In this document: positions 26,295 through 34,850 of the stretch, piece by piece | Position numbering within the stretch: the first letter of the stretch is position 1 | Layout: the number at the start of each line of letters is the position of its first letter | Origin: Gracilinema caldarium DSM 7334 | Lineage (GTDB): Bacteria; Spirochaetota; Spirochaetia; Treponematales; Breznakiellaceae | Direction of reading: 5' to 3' | Assembly: GCF_000219725.1 (NCBI RefSeq) | Contig: NC_015732.1 | Location: 682,001 to 746,000, forward strand | Length of the DNA stretch: 64,000 nt | Notes under the pieces: model-generated | The model's input: only the letters and a program-made list of their open reading frames with translations | What the model was told of the DNA's origin: nothing | Databases searched by the model: none | Program-made: the position numbers and the translations under genes

Positions 26295-27374
26295 TTACAC
26301 TGCCTCTATTTCTTCCTCTAGGTTTTCTTCCATATTATTGATAACGAACCAGTTTCGCTTAGACCGGGCTATAGCCACCAGACTTAACATGACAGGAACT
26401 TCCACCAGCACTCCTACCACAGTTGCCAGGGCCGCTCCAGAAGAAAGCCCGAAGAGACTTACCGCAACTGCTACTGAAAGTTCAAAAAAATTAGAAGCCC
26501 CAATCATGCCCGAAGGAGCTGCGATTTCATAGGGGATCTTAAGGAGTTTAGAAGCTCCGAATCCCAGAAAGAAGATAAAATAGGTTTGGATGATGAGGGG
26601 GATAGCTATGAGCAAAATGGCCAGAGGATTTGAAAGAATGGTTTTCCCCTGAAACGAGAAGAGGATTACCAGCGTTAAAAGAAGCCCTGCTTCGGTAATA
26701 CCGTTAAAATAGTTGATGAAGGTTCCCTCAAACCAGACGAGCCCCCTGCGTTTTACCAGGAATGATCGGGTCAGATATCCGACTCCAAGAGGTATAACAA
26801 CAAAAAGCACCACCGAAAGAACTAATGTATCCAGGGGAACCTGTACATTAGAAACACCCAGCAGGAATGCTACGATCGGAGTAAAGGCAAAGAGGATGAC
26901 CAGGTCATTGACAGCGACCTGAACCACTGTATAAGCCGGATCACCGTCGGAAAGGTAACTCCAGACAAACACCATTGCCGTGCAAGGAGCTGCGCCGAGC
27001 AGCACCGCTCCGGCTAAATATTCGGTGCTGAGATTATCGGGAATAAAGGGCTTAAAGATCACTTTCAGGAAAAGCCATGCAAATATATACATGGTGAAGG
27101 GTTTGATAAGCCAGTTCACCACCAGGGTGATAAGGAGGCCCTTGGGTTTTTTACCCGCATTTACAATACTTTTAAAATCAACCTTAAGCATCATGGGATA
27201 GATCATGAGCCAGATAAGGATTGCGACCGGAATGGAAACCCGGGCATATTCAAAACGTCCCAGCGTTTCTGGAACGATTGGGAACAATACCCCAATCGTC
27301 ACCCCCAGGGCAATACAGAGTGCTACCCATACCGAAAGATATTTTGCAAAGAAGCTGATTCTCTTTTCCGACAA
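26295..27374 (-). CDS. acr3: Arsenite efflux transporter, ACR3 family
   Basis: An inner-membrane protein of 359 residues with about ten membrane segments that exports arsenite by a proton-coupled mechanism. The key motif GAAPCTAMVFVWSYL carries C131, the conserved arsenite-site cysteine, and the conserved glutamate lies in ITEAGLLLTLVILF. The start is TTG at 27374, supported by GGGAGG 7 bases upstream. No arsR, arsC or arsD lies beside it, so it is a solitary resistance gene. It is distantly related in fold to the BASS transporter at 6958. Confidence 0.93.
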   Translation of the reverse strand: MSEKRISFFAKYLSVWVALCIALGVTIGVLFPIVPETLGRFEYARVSIPVAILIWLMIYPMMLKVDFKSIVNAGKKPKGLLITLVVNWLIKPFTMYIFAWLFLKVIFKPFIPDNLSTEYLAGAVLLGAAPCTAMVFVWSYLSDGDPAYTVVQVAVNDLVILFAFTPIVAFLLGVSNVQVPLDTLVLSVVLFVVIPLGVGYLTRSFLVKRRGLVWFEGTFINYFNGITEAGLLLTLVILFSFQGKTILSNPLAILLIAIPLIIQTYFIFFLGFGASKLLKIPYEIAAPSGMIGASNFFELSVAVAVSLFGLSSGAALATVVGVLVEVPVMLSLVAIARSKRNWFVINNMEENLEEEIEAV

Positions 27375-27409
27375 GATTATCCTCCCAACCCAAGGCTCCG
27401 GGTGCTGCC

Positions 27410-27438
27410 ATATTGTGCAATAGTGGTGGTTTTGTCAA
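27410..27438 (-). promoter_or_regulatory. Promoter of the ACR3 gene
   Basis: On the minus strand a consensus TTGACA (27433-27438) and CAATAT (27410-27415) are 17 bases apart, 36 bases before the TTG start. The sequence just upstream (27439-27475) is very AT-rich and could hold a regulator site. Confidence 0.55.
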
Positions 27439-27551
27439 TATATTATAAAATAAGTAATATATATGTATAAACGAAACAGAGGTTTAAAGATGATATCTTG
27501 AGAACTGGAAATGTTTTTAAATGAAAGGTTGTAACACCTGAAGTTTCCTGA

Positions 27552-28979
27552 TTATTCCCAGGGGAATAGCTCGCCTCCTGCCAGCCAGTCCACATACTGT
27601 TGGGCGGTACGGGGCGAACGGCCATTAAACCACTTTTCCCAGCGGAGCGCATTTTGCCGGAACCGTTCCCGATCAGATTCAGTTGTTAAAAGTCCCCGAC
27701 GTTCCGCTATGGCTTCTGCTATAGCGAGGTATTCTTCCTGATTCGGCGCGGTAAAGACAACAGTGACACCAAAGCGGTCCGCCAGGGAAAGCTGCTCCTG
27801 CATCGTGTCAAAGGCCCGGACATCACCTGTGGTGAGGGCCTCGGCGGCCTGGGCGGCGGTTGGCCGGTCTGCAAAGTGTTCCTTTACAAGGTGCCTGCGG
27901 TTGCTGGTGGCATAGATTACCACATTGGCCGGCCGCCGCTCCAGGCCGCCCTCGAGCAATGCCTTAAGACCCGTAAAGGTGTCATCGGTAGCTTCAAAGG
28001 AAAGGTCATCGATAAACAGTACAAATGTAAGCCCCCGGCCGGAGAGGGTTTCCGCAATCTCTTCAAAGTGCATTAGATCCCGCTTCCGGACCTCTATCAA
28101 TTTAAGTCCCCGATCCGCAAAGGCCCTGCAGACCGCCTTCACGGTGGCCGATTTTCCCGTTCCCCGATCCCCATAGAGGAGCATATTATTAGCACTTTTC
28201 CCTTCGACAAAACGGCGGGTGTTTTCTATTACCACCGATCGTTGCTCTTCATAACCAGAAAGATCATCAAGGGCAATAGGATCTTCATGTAAAACGGGAT
28301 ACAAGGAATACTGTGATGGTCCTTTGTGGCTTGATTGTTTCCATTGTTTCCAGATAAAAGCATGGTGTTGTCCCAGGATCCCTGCTCCATGAGTGCGAAT
28401 AAAGTCTCCCAATTCGGTAATGCGAGATGACCAAGGGGTATGAGCCGGTAGGACCCTATGGGGTTCTCTGGAATCATTGTGGGTAATAAAGAGATTCTGA
28501 GGGGATGTTAAAGCGGGACCTGCAAAGAAGGCGACTGTATCGGTCAAATCTTTCAGTGACAGCCCAGCCAAATCATAAAGTCGGTCGAGATCGGCTTGAG
28601 CAAGGGTGGCCAGTTCCAGTGAGAGTTGTTGCACCGGGTGACGTTCTAGGGCTAAAGTCAGGACATTTTCGTCCTGTAGCACCAGGTCTGCGAGGATTGT
28701 ATACAGGTCTAAGTTCTGGTAAGAGGTAAGGTGTATAACTTTTGTAATGGATACGAGGGTTTCTAACAATTCGGCCCAGATCTGCACCAGGCTTCTTTTC
28801 TGAGCTAACGAAAGGGGCTCCACAGTTTTAGTGCCGTGGTCATGTTTTTCAAGAAGGGGGATGAGACTTTCACAGAGTTGTTGTAATTTTTGTATGAGCC
28901 TATGTTGATGAATACCCCGAAAAAAGGTAAGGCTATCCAGGCTGAGTAACCACTGGCTTAATTGTTCAGTTCGTATCAT
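27552..28979 (-). CDS. DUF815-family AAA ATPase
   Basis: A 475-residue ATP-binding protein. The N-terminal 240 residues are mainly helical and not recognisable. Residues 245-470 form the DUF815 ATPase: Walker A GDRGTGKS (270-277), Walker B VLFIDDLSFE (about 315-324), sensor-like VIYATSNRRHL and an HFADRP stretch, followed by a helical lid. Proteins of this family are widespread and their cellular role is still unclear. It is upstream of acr3 on the same strand but separated by 177 bases with its own promoter signals. Function unassigned. Confidence 0.9.
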   Translation of the reverse strand: MIRTEQLSQWLLSLDSLTFFRGIHQHRLIQKLQQLCESLIPLLEKHDHGTKTVEPLSLAQKRSLVQIWAELLETLVSITKVIHLTSYQNLDLYTILADLVLQDENVLTLALERHPVQQLSLELATLAQADLDRLYDLAGLSLKDLTDTVAFFAGPALTSPQNLFITHNDSREPHRVLPAHTPWSSRITELGDFIRTHGAGILGQHHAFIWKQWKQSSHKGPSQYSLYPVLHEDPIALDDLSGYEEQRSVVIENTRRFVEGKSANNMLLYGDRGTGKSATVKAVCRAFADRGLKLIEVRKRDLMHFEEIAETLSGRGLTFVLFIDDLSFEATDDTFTGLKALLEGGLERRPANVVIYATSNRRHLVKEHFADRPTAAQAAEALTTGDVRAFDTMQEQLSLADRFGVTVVFTAPNQEEYLAIAEAIAERRGLLTTESDRERFRQNALRWEKWFNGRSPRTAQQYVDWLAGGELFPWE

Positions 28980-29024
28980 AGGAATGTAGTATAGCGATGA
29001 GCCCTGGCGGGAACAAGAGCAGGC

Positions 29025-29062
29025 AAAAAAAAGCCGGCGGAGGTTTATAAACCATTCGCCGG
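29025..29062 (-). terminator. Rho-independent terminator of the rnf operon
   Basis: Read on the minus strand, CCGGCGAA (29062-29055) pairs with TCCGCCGG (29041-29034), with an inner palindromic GGTTTATAAACC. It is followed by C and eight T residues (29032-29025). It lies 68 bases after the rnfB stop. Confidence 0.9.
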
Positions 29063-29130
29063 ATTATTAACTGTGCCACCACAAAAGTAGGGGTACTTTT
29101 TAAACTTATGTTTTTGAATTCTCTTTATAA

Positions 29131-29997
29131 TTATTTATCAGCAGTTACCGCTTCCTTTTCCGGCCGTTTCTGTCCGATGGTATCACCGACGATTACATCA
29201 AACTGGAGCATCTTAAAGACCTTGGTGGGACACTTTTCGACACAGACCCCACAGGATGTACATTTACTGTAGTCTACTTCGGGAATCCCGTTGACCATGG
29301 TAATGCACTTTTCGGGGCAGTTTTTCACGCAAATTTCACATTTGATACAACCTACTGCACAGGTTTTCTTAACCATGGGCTTTATGGGGTTCCGGTTGGA
29401 ACAGATAACCATGGATCCTACGCGATTCTTGGGAACCTTCTTCAGTATCTGCTGGGGACATTCAGCGATACATTTACCGCAACCGGTACACTTATCATAA
29501 TCCACATGGGGGAGTCCGTCTTCGCCCATGTGCAGGGCATCGAACTGACATACGGCCACGCAGTCTCCGTAGCCAAGACAACCCCAGGCGCAGAGCTTGG
29601 TGCCCCCGGCGGACAGCTTTGCCGCGCGGCAGGTTTTTACTCCCACATATTCGCCCTTAAGGGGGGCATGTTCTTTGGAGCCCTGGCAGGCAAGAACTGC
29701 CACCACGTCCTCCGCAGAGGCGTTAACCCCCATCAGTTTGGCCAGGGCCTCTGCCACCGATTTTCCGCCGGGGGCACAGCGGGTTACTTCGGTAGTCCGG
29801 CCCGCTACTGCGGCCGCATAGCCGTCACAACCGGGAAAGCCGCAGGCTCCGCAGTTGGCTCCGGGAAGGGCTTCCCGGACCTGGGCTACCAGAGGATCTA
29901 CTTCGACTGCAAAGACTTCTTTAAAAAAGCCCAACAGAAGTCCGACCGTAAAGGCCAAAAGCAGGGCGAACAGGGCGGTAATCAATACAATAGTCAT
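29131..29997 (-). CDS. rnfB: Rnf complex iron-sulfur subunit RnfB
   Basis: RnfB takes electrons from reduced ferredoxin and passes them into the membrane-bound Rnf complex. The 288-residue protein has an N-terminal membrane helix (1-25) and the CGACGFPGC cluster motif (C49, C52, C57, with C74). Several ferredoxin-like cysteine sets follow, including CTGCGKCIAECP, CIKCEICVKNCP and CTSCGVCVEKCP. The extra C-terminal clusters resemble the longer RnfB of clostridia. It is the last gene of rnfCDGEAB, 11 bases after rnfA, with a terminator downstream. Confidence 0.96.
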   Translation of the reverse strand: MTIVLITALFALLLAFTVGLLLGFFKEVFAVEVDPLVAQVREALPGANCGACGFPGCDGYAAAVAGRTTEVTRCAPGGKSVAEALAKLMGVNASAEDVVAVLACQGSKEHAPLKGEYVGVKTCRAAKLSAGGTKLCAWGCLGYGDCVAVCQFDALHMGEDGLPHVDYDKCTGCGKCIAECPQQILKKVPKNRVGSMVICSNRNPIKPMVKKTCAVGCIKCEICVKNCPEKCITMVNGIPEVDYSKCTSCGVCVEKCPTKVFKMLQFDVIVGDTIGQKRPEKEAVTADK

Positions 29998-30008
29998 CTT
30001 CTCTCCCC

Positions 30009-30584
30009 TTATTTCACGAGACCTGAAAAGCCCATAAAGGCCATGGAAAGGAGGGACGCAGCCACAAATAAAATGGGTGTGCCCTTAAGGAAGGCTGGAA
30101 TTGGACTGGTTTTAATCCGGTTTCGTACCCCCGCTAATAACAGCAGGGACAGCATAAAGCCCGATGCGACTCCGAAGGCGTAGACCAGGGACTCGGCAAA
30201 GTTGTAGCCCTTGCTGATGTTATCAAAGGTAACTGCCAGGATGGCACAGTTTGTAGTAATGAGGGCCAGATAAATACCCATGGAGGCGTAGAGGGCCGGG
30301 GCGGATTTTTTCAGGTAAAATTCCACCAGCTGAACCAGGGCGGCGATAATCAGAATAAACACGAGGATCTGGAGAAACTCGAGCCCCAGAGGCTTCAGCA
30401 CAAAATGGTAAAGAGGCCAGGTAGCGCTGGTTGCCAGCAGGGTTACAAAGATGACGGCGAGACCCATACCAACCGATTTATCCTCATCACTGCTCATCCC
30501 GATGAAGGGACAGAGGGCGAGGAAGCGCATCAGAATGACATTATCTATGAGAAAGGCGGATATAAATATTTTGAACAAGGTCAT
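30009..30584 (-). CDS. rnfA: Rnf complex membrane subunit RnfA
   Basis: A 191-residue membrane protein with six hydrophobic helices, paralogous to RnfE and homologous to NqrE. The cysteine-containing segments FLALCPFIGMS and ITTNCAILAVTF are where this subunit is known to share an iron-sulfur centre with RnfE. Its start overlaps the rnfE stop by four bases (ATGA type), so translation is coupled. Confidence 0.96.
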   Translation of the reverse strand: MTLFKIFISAFLIDNVILMRFLALCPFIGMSSDEDKSVGMGLAVIFVTLLATSATWPLYHFVLKPLGLEFLQILVFILIIAALVQLVEFYLKKSAPALYASMGIYLALITTNCAILAVTFDNISKGYNFAESLVYAFGVASGFMLSLLLLAGVRNRIKTSPIPAFLKGTPILFVAASLLSMAFMGFSGLVK

Positions 30585-31198
30585 GCCTGTTCCTCCTGGA
30601 CGGGTTTAAGTCGGGATTTTAACCAGAGGTTAAAGGCGATAAAGAGGGCAAATACGAAGAATCCTCCCGGTGAAAGTACAAAGAAGAGAATCGGCTGGTA
30701 ACTGTCAGGCATGATCCGGATGTTGAGTATGGTTCCGTTGCCTAAAAGTTCCCGGACAGCAGAGATACCGGTTAATACCCAGGTGTAGCCGAGCCCCATA
30801 CCGAGGGCGTCCGGAATGGCATCTCTCAGGGGTTTTTTTGAGGCAAAGCCTTCTACCCGGCCCATGATGATACAGTTAACGACAATAAGCGGAATAAAGA
30901 CCCCCATGGCCTTGGAAAGGTCCGGGAAATAGGCCTTGAGCACATAGTCGATAATGGTGGTAAAGGCCGCAATAACGATAATGAATATCGGGATACGGAT
31001 TGATTCTGGAATGAGTTTTCGGAAACTGCTGATAACGATTTCCGACATGAGAAGCACAAAGGTCATGGAAAGTCCCATACCAAGACCATTTGCCGTGGCG
31101 GTGGTAACCGCCAGGGCCGAGCAGAGGCCGATCATCAACATGAGCAGGGGATTTTCACGAATAAGTCCGTTCCCCAGGATTTTTATAAAGCGTTTCAC
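30581..31198 (-). CDS. rnfE: Rnf complex membrane subunit RnfE
   Basis: A membrane subunit with six helices, including LGNGLIRENPLLMLMIGLCSAL and VNCIIMGRVEGFASKKPL, the latter bearing the conserved cysteine. The start is placed at GTG 31198, with GGAGG 7 bases upstream, giving 205 residues and a four-base GTGA overlap with rnfG. A longer frame to ATG 31228 would reach deep into rnfG and has no ribosome-binding site. It pairs with RnfA in the membrane core. Confidence 0.94.
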   Translation of the reverse strand: MKRFIKILGNGLIRENPLLMLMIGLCSALAVTTATANGLGMGLSMTFVLLMSEIVISSFRKLIPESIRIPIFIIVIAAFTTIIDYVLKAYFPDLSKAMGVFIPLIVVNCIIMGRVEGFASKKPLRDAIPDALGMGLGYTWVLTGISAVRELLGNGTILNIRIMPDSYQPILFFVLSPGGFFVFALFIAFNLWLKSRLKPVQEEQA

Positions 31199-31794
31199 TT
31201 GGATCCTCCGGTTTGCGTCGCCAGCCATGTACCGGCGGTCTGCCCTGCGGCTTTAACAATCGTCGTTACCGCCTTGCTGGTGATGGTAGAAGCCGTAATA
31301 GCAATAACATCCCCTTTTACCTCGAAGGGGTCACTGATGGATTTTCCCTTGAATTGGCCATAGAAGGTAATACCCGAAGCCCGGTCTACAAAATAACTGG
31401 GATTGGCCGCATTGGCTCCCAATCCGGGGGTGTCCTTATTTTCAAGCACCTTAACCCCGGCAATTTTGCCATCCGTACCAACCCCGACAAGTACCGTTAC
31501 AGGGCCGCCATAGCTTGCTCCGACGGCTCGGACTGCCACCCCAATGGGGCTATCGGCCTGTTTAATGAGGTATTCATTTTTAAAGGCCACCGAGGTATTG
31601 GGGCTTTGAAGGGTTCCAGTTATTTCTTCAAAGGAATCTCCCAGAGGGAAGAGGTCTTTTAATGCCGTTTCCAGGTCTGCCTTCTGCCGCTCGGCGATTA
31701 CCTTCTGGGTACCGGTATACACAAAGGCCAGGCTTACGCAGGCGACGGTCGCATAAATAGCCATAATGAAACCGAGTTTGACCATGTTTTTCAT
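31195..31794 (-). CDS. rnfG: Rnf complex FMN-binding subunit RnfG
   Basis: A 199-residue protein with one N-terminal membrane helix (about 6-27) and an external FMN-binding domain. The stretch GVKVLENKDTPGLGANA is typical. The covalent flavin site is expected in the segment AITASTITSKAV near residue 170, where a threonine carries FMN in known RnfG/NqrC proteins. Its start shares a base with the rnfD stop. The protein relays electrons between RnfD and the membrane core. Confidence 0.94.
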   Translation of the reverse strand: MKNMVKLGFIMAIYATVACVSLAFVYTGTQKVIAERQKADLETALKDLFPLGDSFEEITGTLQSPNTSVAFKNEYLIKQADSPIGVAVRAVGASYGGPVTVLVGVGTDGKIAGVKVLENKDTPGLGANAANPSYFVDRASGITFYGQFKGKSISDPFEVKGDVIAITASTITSKAVTTIVKAAGQTAGTWLATQTGGSK

Positions 31795-32789
31795 CAGACT
31801 GCCCCCTTCTTCGGCACTACATAGCCATATTTTTTCTGGATGAGCCGGTTCAGAAAGGGTGTTGCCGCATTCATGATAAGAATGCCATAGCTTGTTCCTT
31901 CAGGGTAGCCACCCCATTTCCGGATAAGGACGGTGATAAGCCCGGCCCCAAAGCCGAATATCAGTTTACCCCGAGCGGTAAGGGGGGCTGTCACATAATC
32001 GGTAGCCATAAAGACCGCACCGAACATAAGACCCCCTGCAAGAATTCCAAAAACCGGATCCATCCCGAGAGCCCAGGATGCAACAAAGGCGGTGACAACC
32101 ATCGATAGTGGGGCCCGCCAGTCCATCGTTTTCGTAAGGAGCAGGAAAAGCCCCCCCAGAAGAATGAGCAGGATTGATGATTCCCCGATACATCCGGCTC
32201 TGGTACCGATAAAGAGGGTCTGTAAGACCGAGTTGTAGTCGGTCGTTGCTGCTGCGCCTGAGGCGACAAAACTCTGGCCCACGTCGGTCATGGTCCCCCC
32301 CAGTTTAATGATATTAAGGGGTGTAGCGCTGGTGACCGCATCGGTGAGGGGGGATGAGAATCCCACCGGTTTATGCCAGGTGGTTATGGCGGCGGGGAAA
32401 CTCATAATGAGGAATGCCCGGCCGATGAGGGCAGGGTTAAAGACGTTTGCGCCGAGGCCGCCAAAGAATTCCTTGGCAACGACGATGGCAAAAATGGCCC
32501 CCAGGGCGGTCATCCACAGGGGGGTAGAGGGGGGCAGTACTAAAGCTAAGAGTAGTCCTGTTACTGCCGCTGAAAGGTCATCGACCCGGGGTTTCTGTCC
32601 GACGAGCAGTCTGAATCCTGCATCGGAGGCCAGGGCTGTAGCCACTGAAACTACAATGGTGAGCAGAGCGGGAAATCCATATAAATAAATCCCGAATAAC
32701 GTTACCGGGGCAAGGGCAATGAGGACATTTGCCATGAGACGCCGGCTTGTTACGGGAGAACTAAAATGCGGACTGGATGCCAGTATCAT
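31794..32789 (-). CDS. rnfD: Rnf complex membrane subunit RnfD
   Basis: A 331-residue membrane protein of the NqrB/RnfD family with about nine or ten helices. The motif AVTSATPLN contains the threonine that carries covalent FMN in family members, and GANVFNPALIGRAFL is a conserved membrane stretch. It begins 11 bases after the rnfC stop. In sodium- or proton-pumping Rnf, RnfD helps form the ion path; which ion this species uses cannot be told from sequence. Confidence 0.95.
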   Translation of the reverse strand: MILASSPHFSSPVTSRRLMANVLIALAPVTLFGIYLYGFPALLTIVVSVATALASDAGFRLLVGQKPRVDDLSAAVTGLLLALVLPPSTPLWMTALGAIFAIVVAKEFFGGLGANVFNPALIGRAFLIMSFPAAITTWHKPVGFSSPLTDAVTSATPLNIIKLGGTMTDVGQSFVASGAAATTDYNSVLQTLFIGTRAGCIGESSILLILLGGLFLLLTKTMDWRAPLSMVVTAFVASWALGMDPVFGILAGGLMFGAVFMATDYVTAPLTARGKLIFGFGAGLITVLIRKWGGYPEGTSYGILIMNAATPFLNRLIQKKYGYVVPKKGAV

Positions 32790-32800
32790 ACAGGTTCTCC

Positions 32801-34156
32801 TTAGGCGTTTGCTTTGGGCTGACTTGCCCGTTTATTTCTGAGCAGCTGCTTGCCTACCCGGAAGCGCTGGACGAGCTGAATGCGGGCTGGACAGACATAG
32901 GTGCAGGCTCCACACTCAATACAATCCAGTAGGCCGATTTGCGCTGCCTGTTCTAATTCACCCGTTTTCAAAGCAATATTCATGATGACCGGTGAAAGCC
33001 GGCAGGCACAGGCCCGGATACAGCGGCCACAACGGATACAGGGACCTTCTTCGTCTGTATCCCGGGCAAATTCTTCCGCGGTCATGAGAACAATACCGGA
33101 AGTGTTTTTTTGGACCGGAATGTTCATATGAGGAACCGCCACGCCCATCATGGGACCGCCGAAAATGGTTTTTACTACCCTGTTTTCATCAATCTCAACT
33201 TCCGAATCGGGTATTTCTGAAAGGATCGTTCCGATGGGGGCAATAATGTCCTTTGGAGTCTTACAGGCACCACCCGTGATGGTAAGTCCCCGTTCAATAA
33301 GGGGCTTCCCTTCGATAAAGGCTTCGGCAATAGCTTTTAGGGTTCCTACGTTCTGCACTACCACGCCGACATCCATGGGAAGCCCTCCGGAGGGGACTTC
33401 CTTACCGGTAATGGCGGTGATGAGCATCTTTTCGCCCCCTTGGGGATACTTGGTCTTGAGAAGCTGCACTGAAATGTCCAAGCCATGGCTGTGTTCAGCA
33501 ATGGCTTTTTCGAGGGCACCCAGGGCTCGTTCTTTGTTGTTTTCAAGTCCGATGACACCCCGTTTGACCCCCACAATGTGCATGACAATCGCAAGTCCTT
33601 CCACCACAAGATGGGGAAATTCGATCATGGTGGCTTCATCGATCGTGAGATAGGGCTCGCATTCTGCGCCGTTGGCAATAACAATATCAATGGGTTTGTT
33701 TGGCGGCGGGTTCAGTTTTACATGAACCGGGAAGCCCGCCCCGCCCATACCTACAAGGCCCGCTTCGCGGATTCTGGTGAGGGCCTCTTCCTTGGTGCAT
33801 GAAAATGCATCCAGGGGCGGCATGAAGTCCCGTTCATCTGTGCCATTTGCTTCTATAATAACGCACGGGCCGTCTAAATTGTTGGACTGAGTTCGGGGTT
33901 CAATTTTTTTTACTACCCCTGCTATAGAAGCATGGACCGGAACGGTCATAGGCCCTGGTGCTGCACCATCAGCTATTTTCTGACCCTTTTTTACCGTATC
34001 CCCCACCTGCACTAAGGCTTTATTGGGAGCCCCAAAATGTTGATTGATGGGAATCACTACCTGTTTTGGTTCTGCAATCCGTTCAATAACCTTACCGGTA
34101 GTGGCCGCTTTACGCTCAGGCGGATGTATTCCGCCCTTAAATGTTTTTATGGCCAT
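32801..34156 (-). CDS. rnfC: Rnf complex NADH-binding subunit RnfC
   Basis: RnfC is the soluble subunit that exchanges electrons with NAD. It has 451 residues from ATG 34156, which is preceded by AAGGAGGG; a longer open frame upstream covers the promoter and is not used. A barrel-sandwich start (MAIKTFKGGIHPPERK), the glycine-rich GLVGMGGAGFPVHVKL for FMN/NADH binding, and two 4Fe-4S motifs near the C-terminus (CIRCGRCIRACACRLSP, CIECGACTYVCPARIQ) are present. It is the first gene of the operon. Confidence 0.96.
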   Translation of the reverse strand: MAIKTFKGGIHPPERKAATTGKVIERIAEPKQVVIPINQHFGAPNKALVQVGDTVKKGQKIADGAAPGPMTVPVHASIAGVVKKIEPRTQSNNLDGPCVIIEANGTDERDFMPPLDAFSCTKEEALTRIREAGLVGMGGAGFPVHVKLNPPPNKPIDIVIANGAECEPYLTIDEATMIEFPHLVVEGLAIVMHIVGVKRGVIGLENNKERALGALEKAIAEHSHGLDISVQLLKTKYPQGGEKMLITAITGKEVPSGGLPMDVGVVVQNVGTLKAIAEAFIEGKPLIERGLTITGGACKTPKDIIAPIGTILSEIPDSEVEIDENRVVKTIFGGPMMGVAVPHMNIPVQKNTSGIVLMTAEEFARDTDEEGPCIRCGRCIRACACRLSPVIMNIALKTGELEQAAQIGLLDCIECGACTYVCPARIQLVQRFRVGKQLLRNKRASQPKANA

Positions 34157-34250
34157 GAATAGGCCCTCCTTCTGCTGGACCAAGAGTTGGAATAACTTGG
34201 ACCCTTCGGATTTGAAAAGTAAGTGTGATAGGATGCTGTATAGTAAAGAT

Positions 34251-34319
34251 ATGATATTCCCTATTGATGAAAGCGTCAAGCTGTTTGCGCCTTTTATCTA
34301 TATAAAAGTATAGATAAAA
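34251..34319 (-). promoter_or_regulatory. rnf operon promoter with upstream inverted repeat
   Basis: On the minus strand TTGACG (34274-34279), a 17-base spacer and TATCAT (34251-34256) give a good promoter, predicting a leader of about 90 bases. Twelve bases upstream of the -35 box is a perfect 11-base inverted repeat: TTTTATCTATA (34292-34302), six bases, TATAGATAAAA (34309-34319). The position suits an activator or redox-responsive regulator. The region 34320-34530 further upstream is AT-rich with no gene. Confidence 0.65.
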
Positions 34320-34530
34320 ATATATAGAAGTATAAATAAAGTAATGAGACTCTTAAAACCGCAGCTTTTAGAAATCTACTCTAGCTTACATGTAAAACTT
34401 GTAGGATTTACCTAGAAATCTCTAAATACCTAATCATATTTATAAGAGATATCCTTACATAAGGGAAGTCGTTTTGGGTCAATAGAGGCTTATTGATATG
34501 GTACTTGATAGTTATATACTTTGATAAAGA

Positions 34531-34560
34531 AGACCAGCATTAGGATGAGCACGCTGGTCT
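34531..34560. terminator. Hairpin between the small Lys/Glu-rich gene and the rnf promoter
   Basis: AGACCAGC (34531-34538) and GCTGGTCT (34553-34560) form a perfect 8-base stem with a 14-base loop, 57 bases after the small gene's stop. The minus-strand sequence after it, TCTTTATC, is only weakly T-rich. Confidence 0.4.
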
Positions 34561-34616
34561 CTATAAATCGAATTGCCTCTTACAACCTGGCTGGTTTTTA
34601 GATGTGTGCAATAAAT

Positions 34617-34727
34617 TTATTCTTTAGATTTCTGTTCCTTTTTAGCTTTTTTTTCTTCCCGTTTTTCTTTTAAGGTTTTCTGGGGCTTTTTCTTTTCTTC
34701 TCGTTTTGGATGATCGCTGGATTTCAT
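34617..34727 (-). CDS. 36-residue Lys/Glu-rich protein
   Basis: A short open frame on the minus strand starts at ATG 34727, preceded by AGGAGG five bases upstream, and ends at TAA 34617. The peptide begins MKSSDHPKREEKKK and is mostly alternating lysine and glutamate, with no hydrophobic stretch, so it should be a charged helix in the cytoplasm. The excellent ribosome-binding site and clean ends argue that it is real. I know no function. Low-complexity composition alone could arise by chance, so confidence is moderate. Confidence 0.6.
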   Translation of the reverse strand: MKSSDHPKREEKKKPQKTLKEKREEKKAKKEQKSKE

Positions 34728-34850
34728 TGGAACCTCCTTCTGTTATAGGCTATTGAGAATTTTACTCCCCTTTATAAGCTGCTGCAAGGGGGTTGATAAG
34801 TATGAAACACCACTATTGACACTTTTTCAATTAAGAAGCATGGTACACCT

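Noticed and set aside
26087-26532. Plus-strand proteins in 26087-26532
   Set aside because: They begin at weak starts inside a hairpin region and run antisense into the ACR3 gene, with no recognisable motif.
29506-30183. Plus-strand open frame of 225 residues opposite rnfB/rnfA
   Set aside because: It is antisense to two clear Rnf subunits and crosses their boundary; composition follows from GC-rich codons.
33150-33802. Plus-strand open frames opposite rnfC
   Set aside because: RnfC motifs on the minus strand cover the region completely and no start signal precedes these frames.
34157-34279. N-terminal extension of RnfC
   Set aside because: The extra 41 residues cover the promoter and leader; AAGGAGGG points to ATG 34156.
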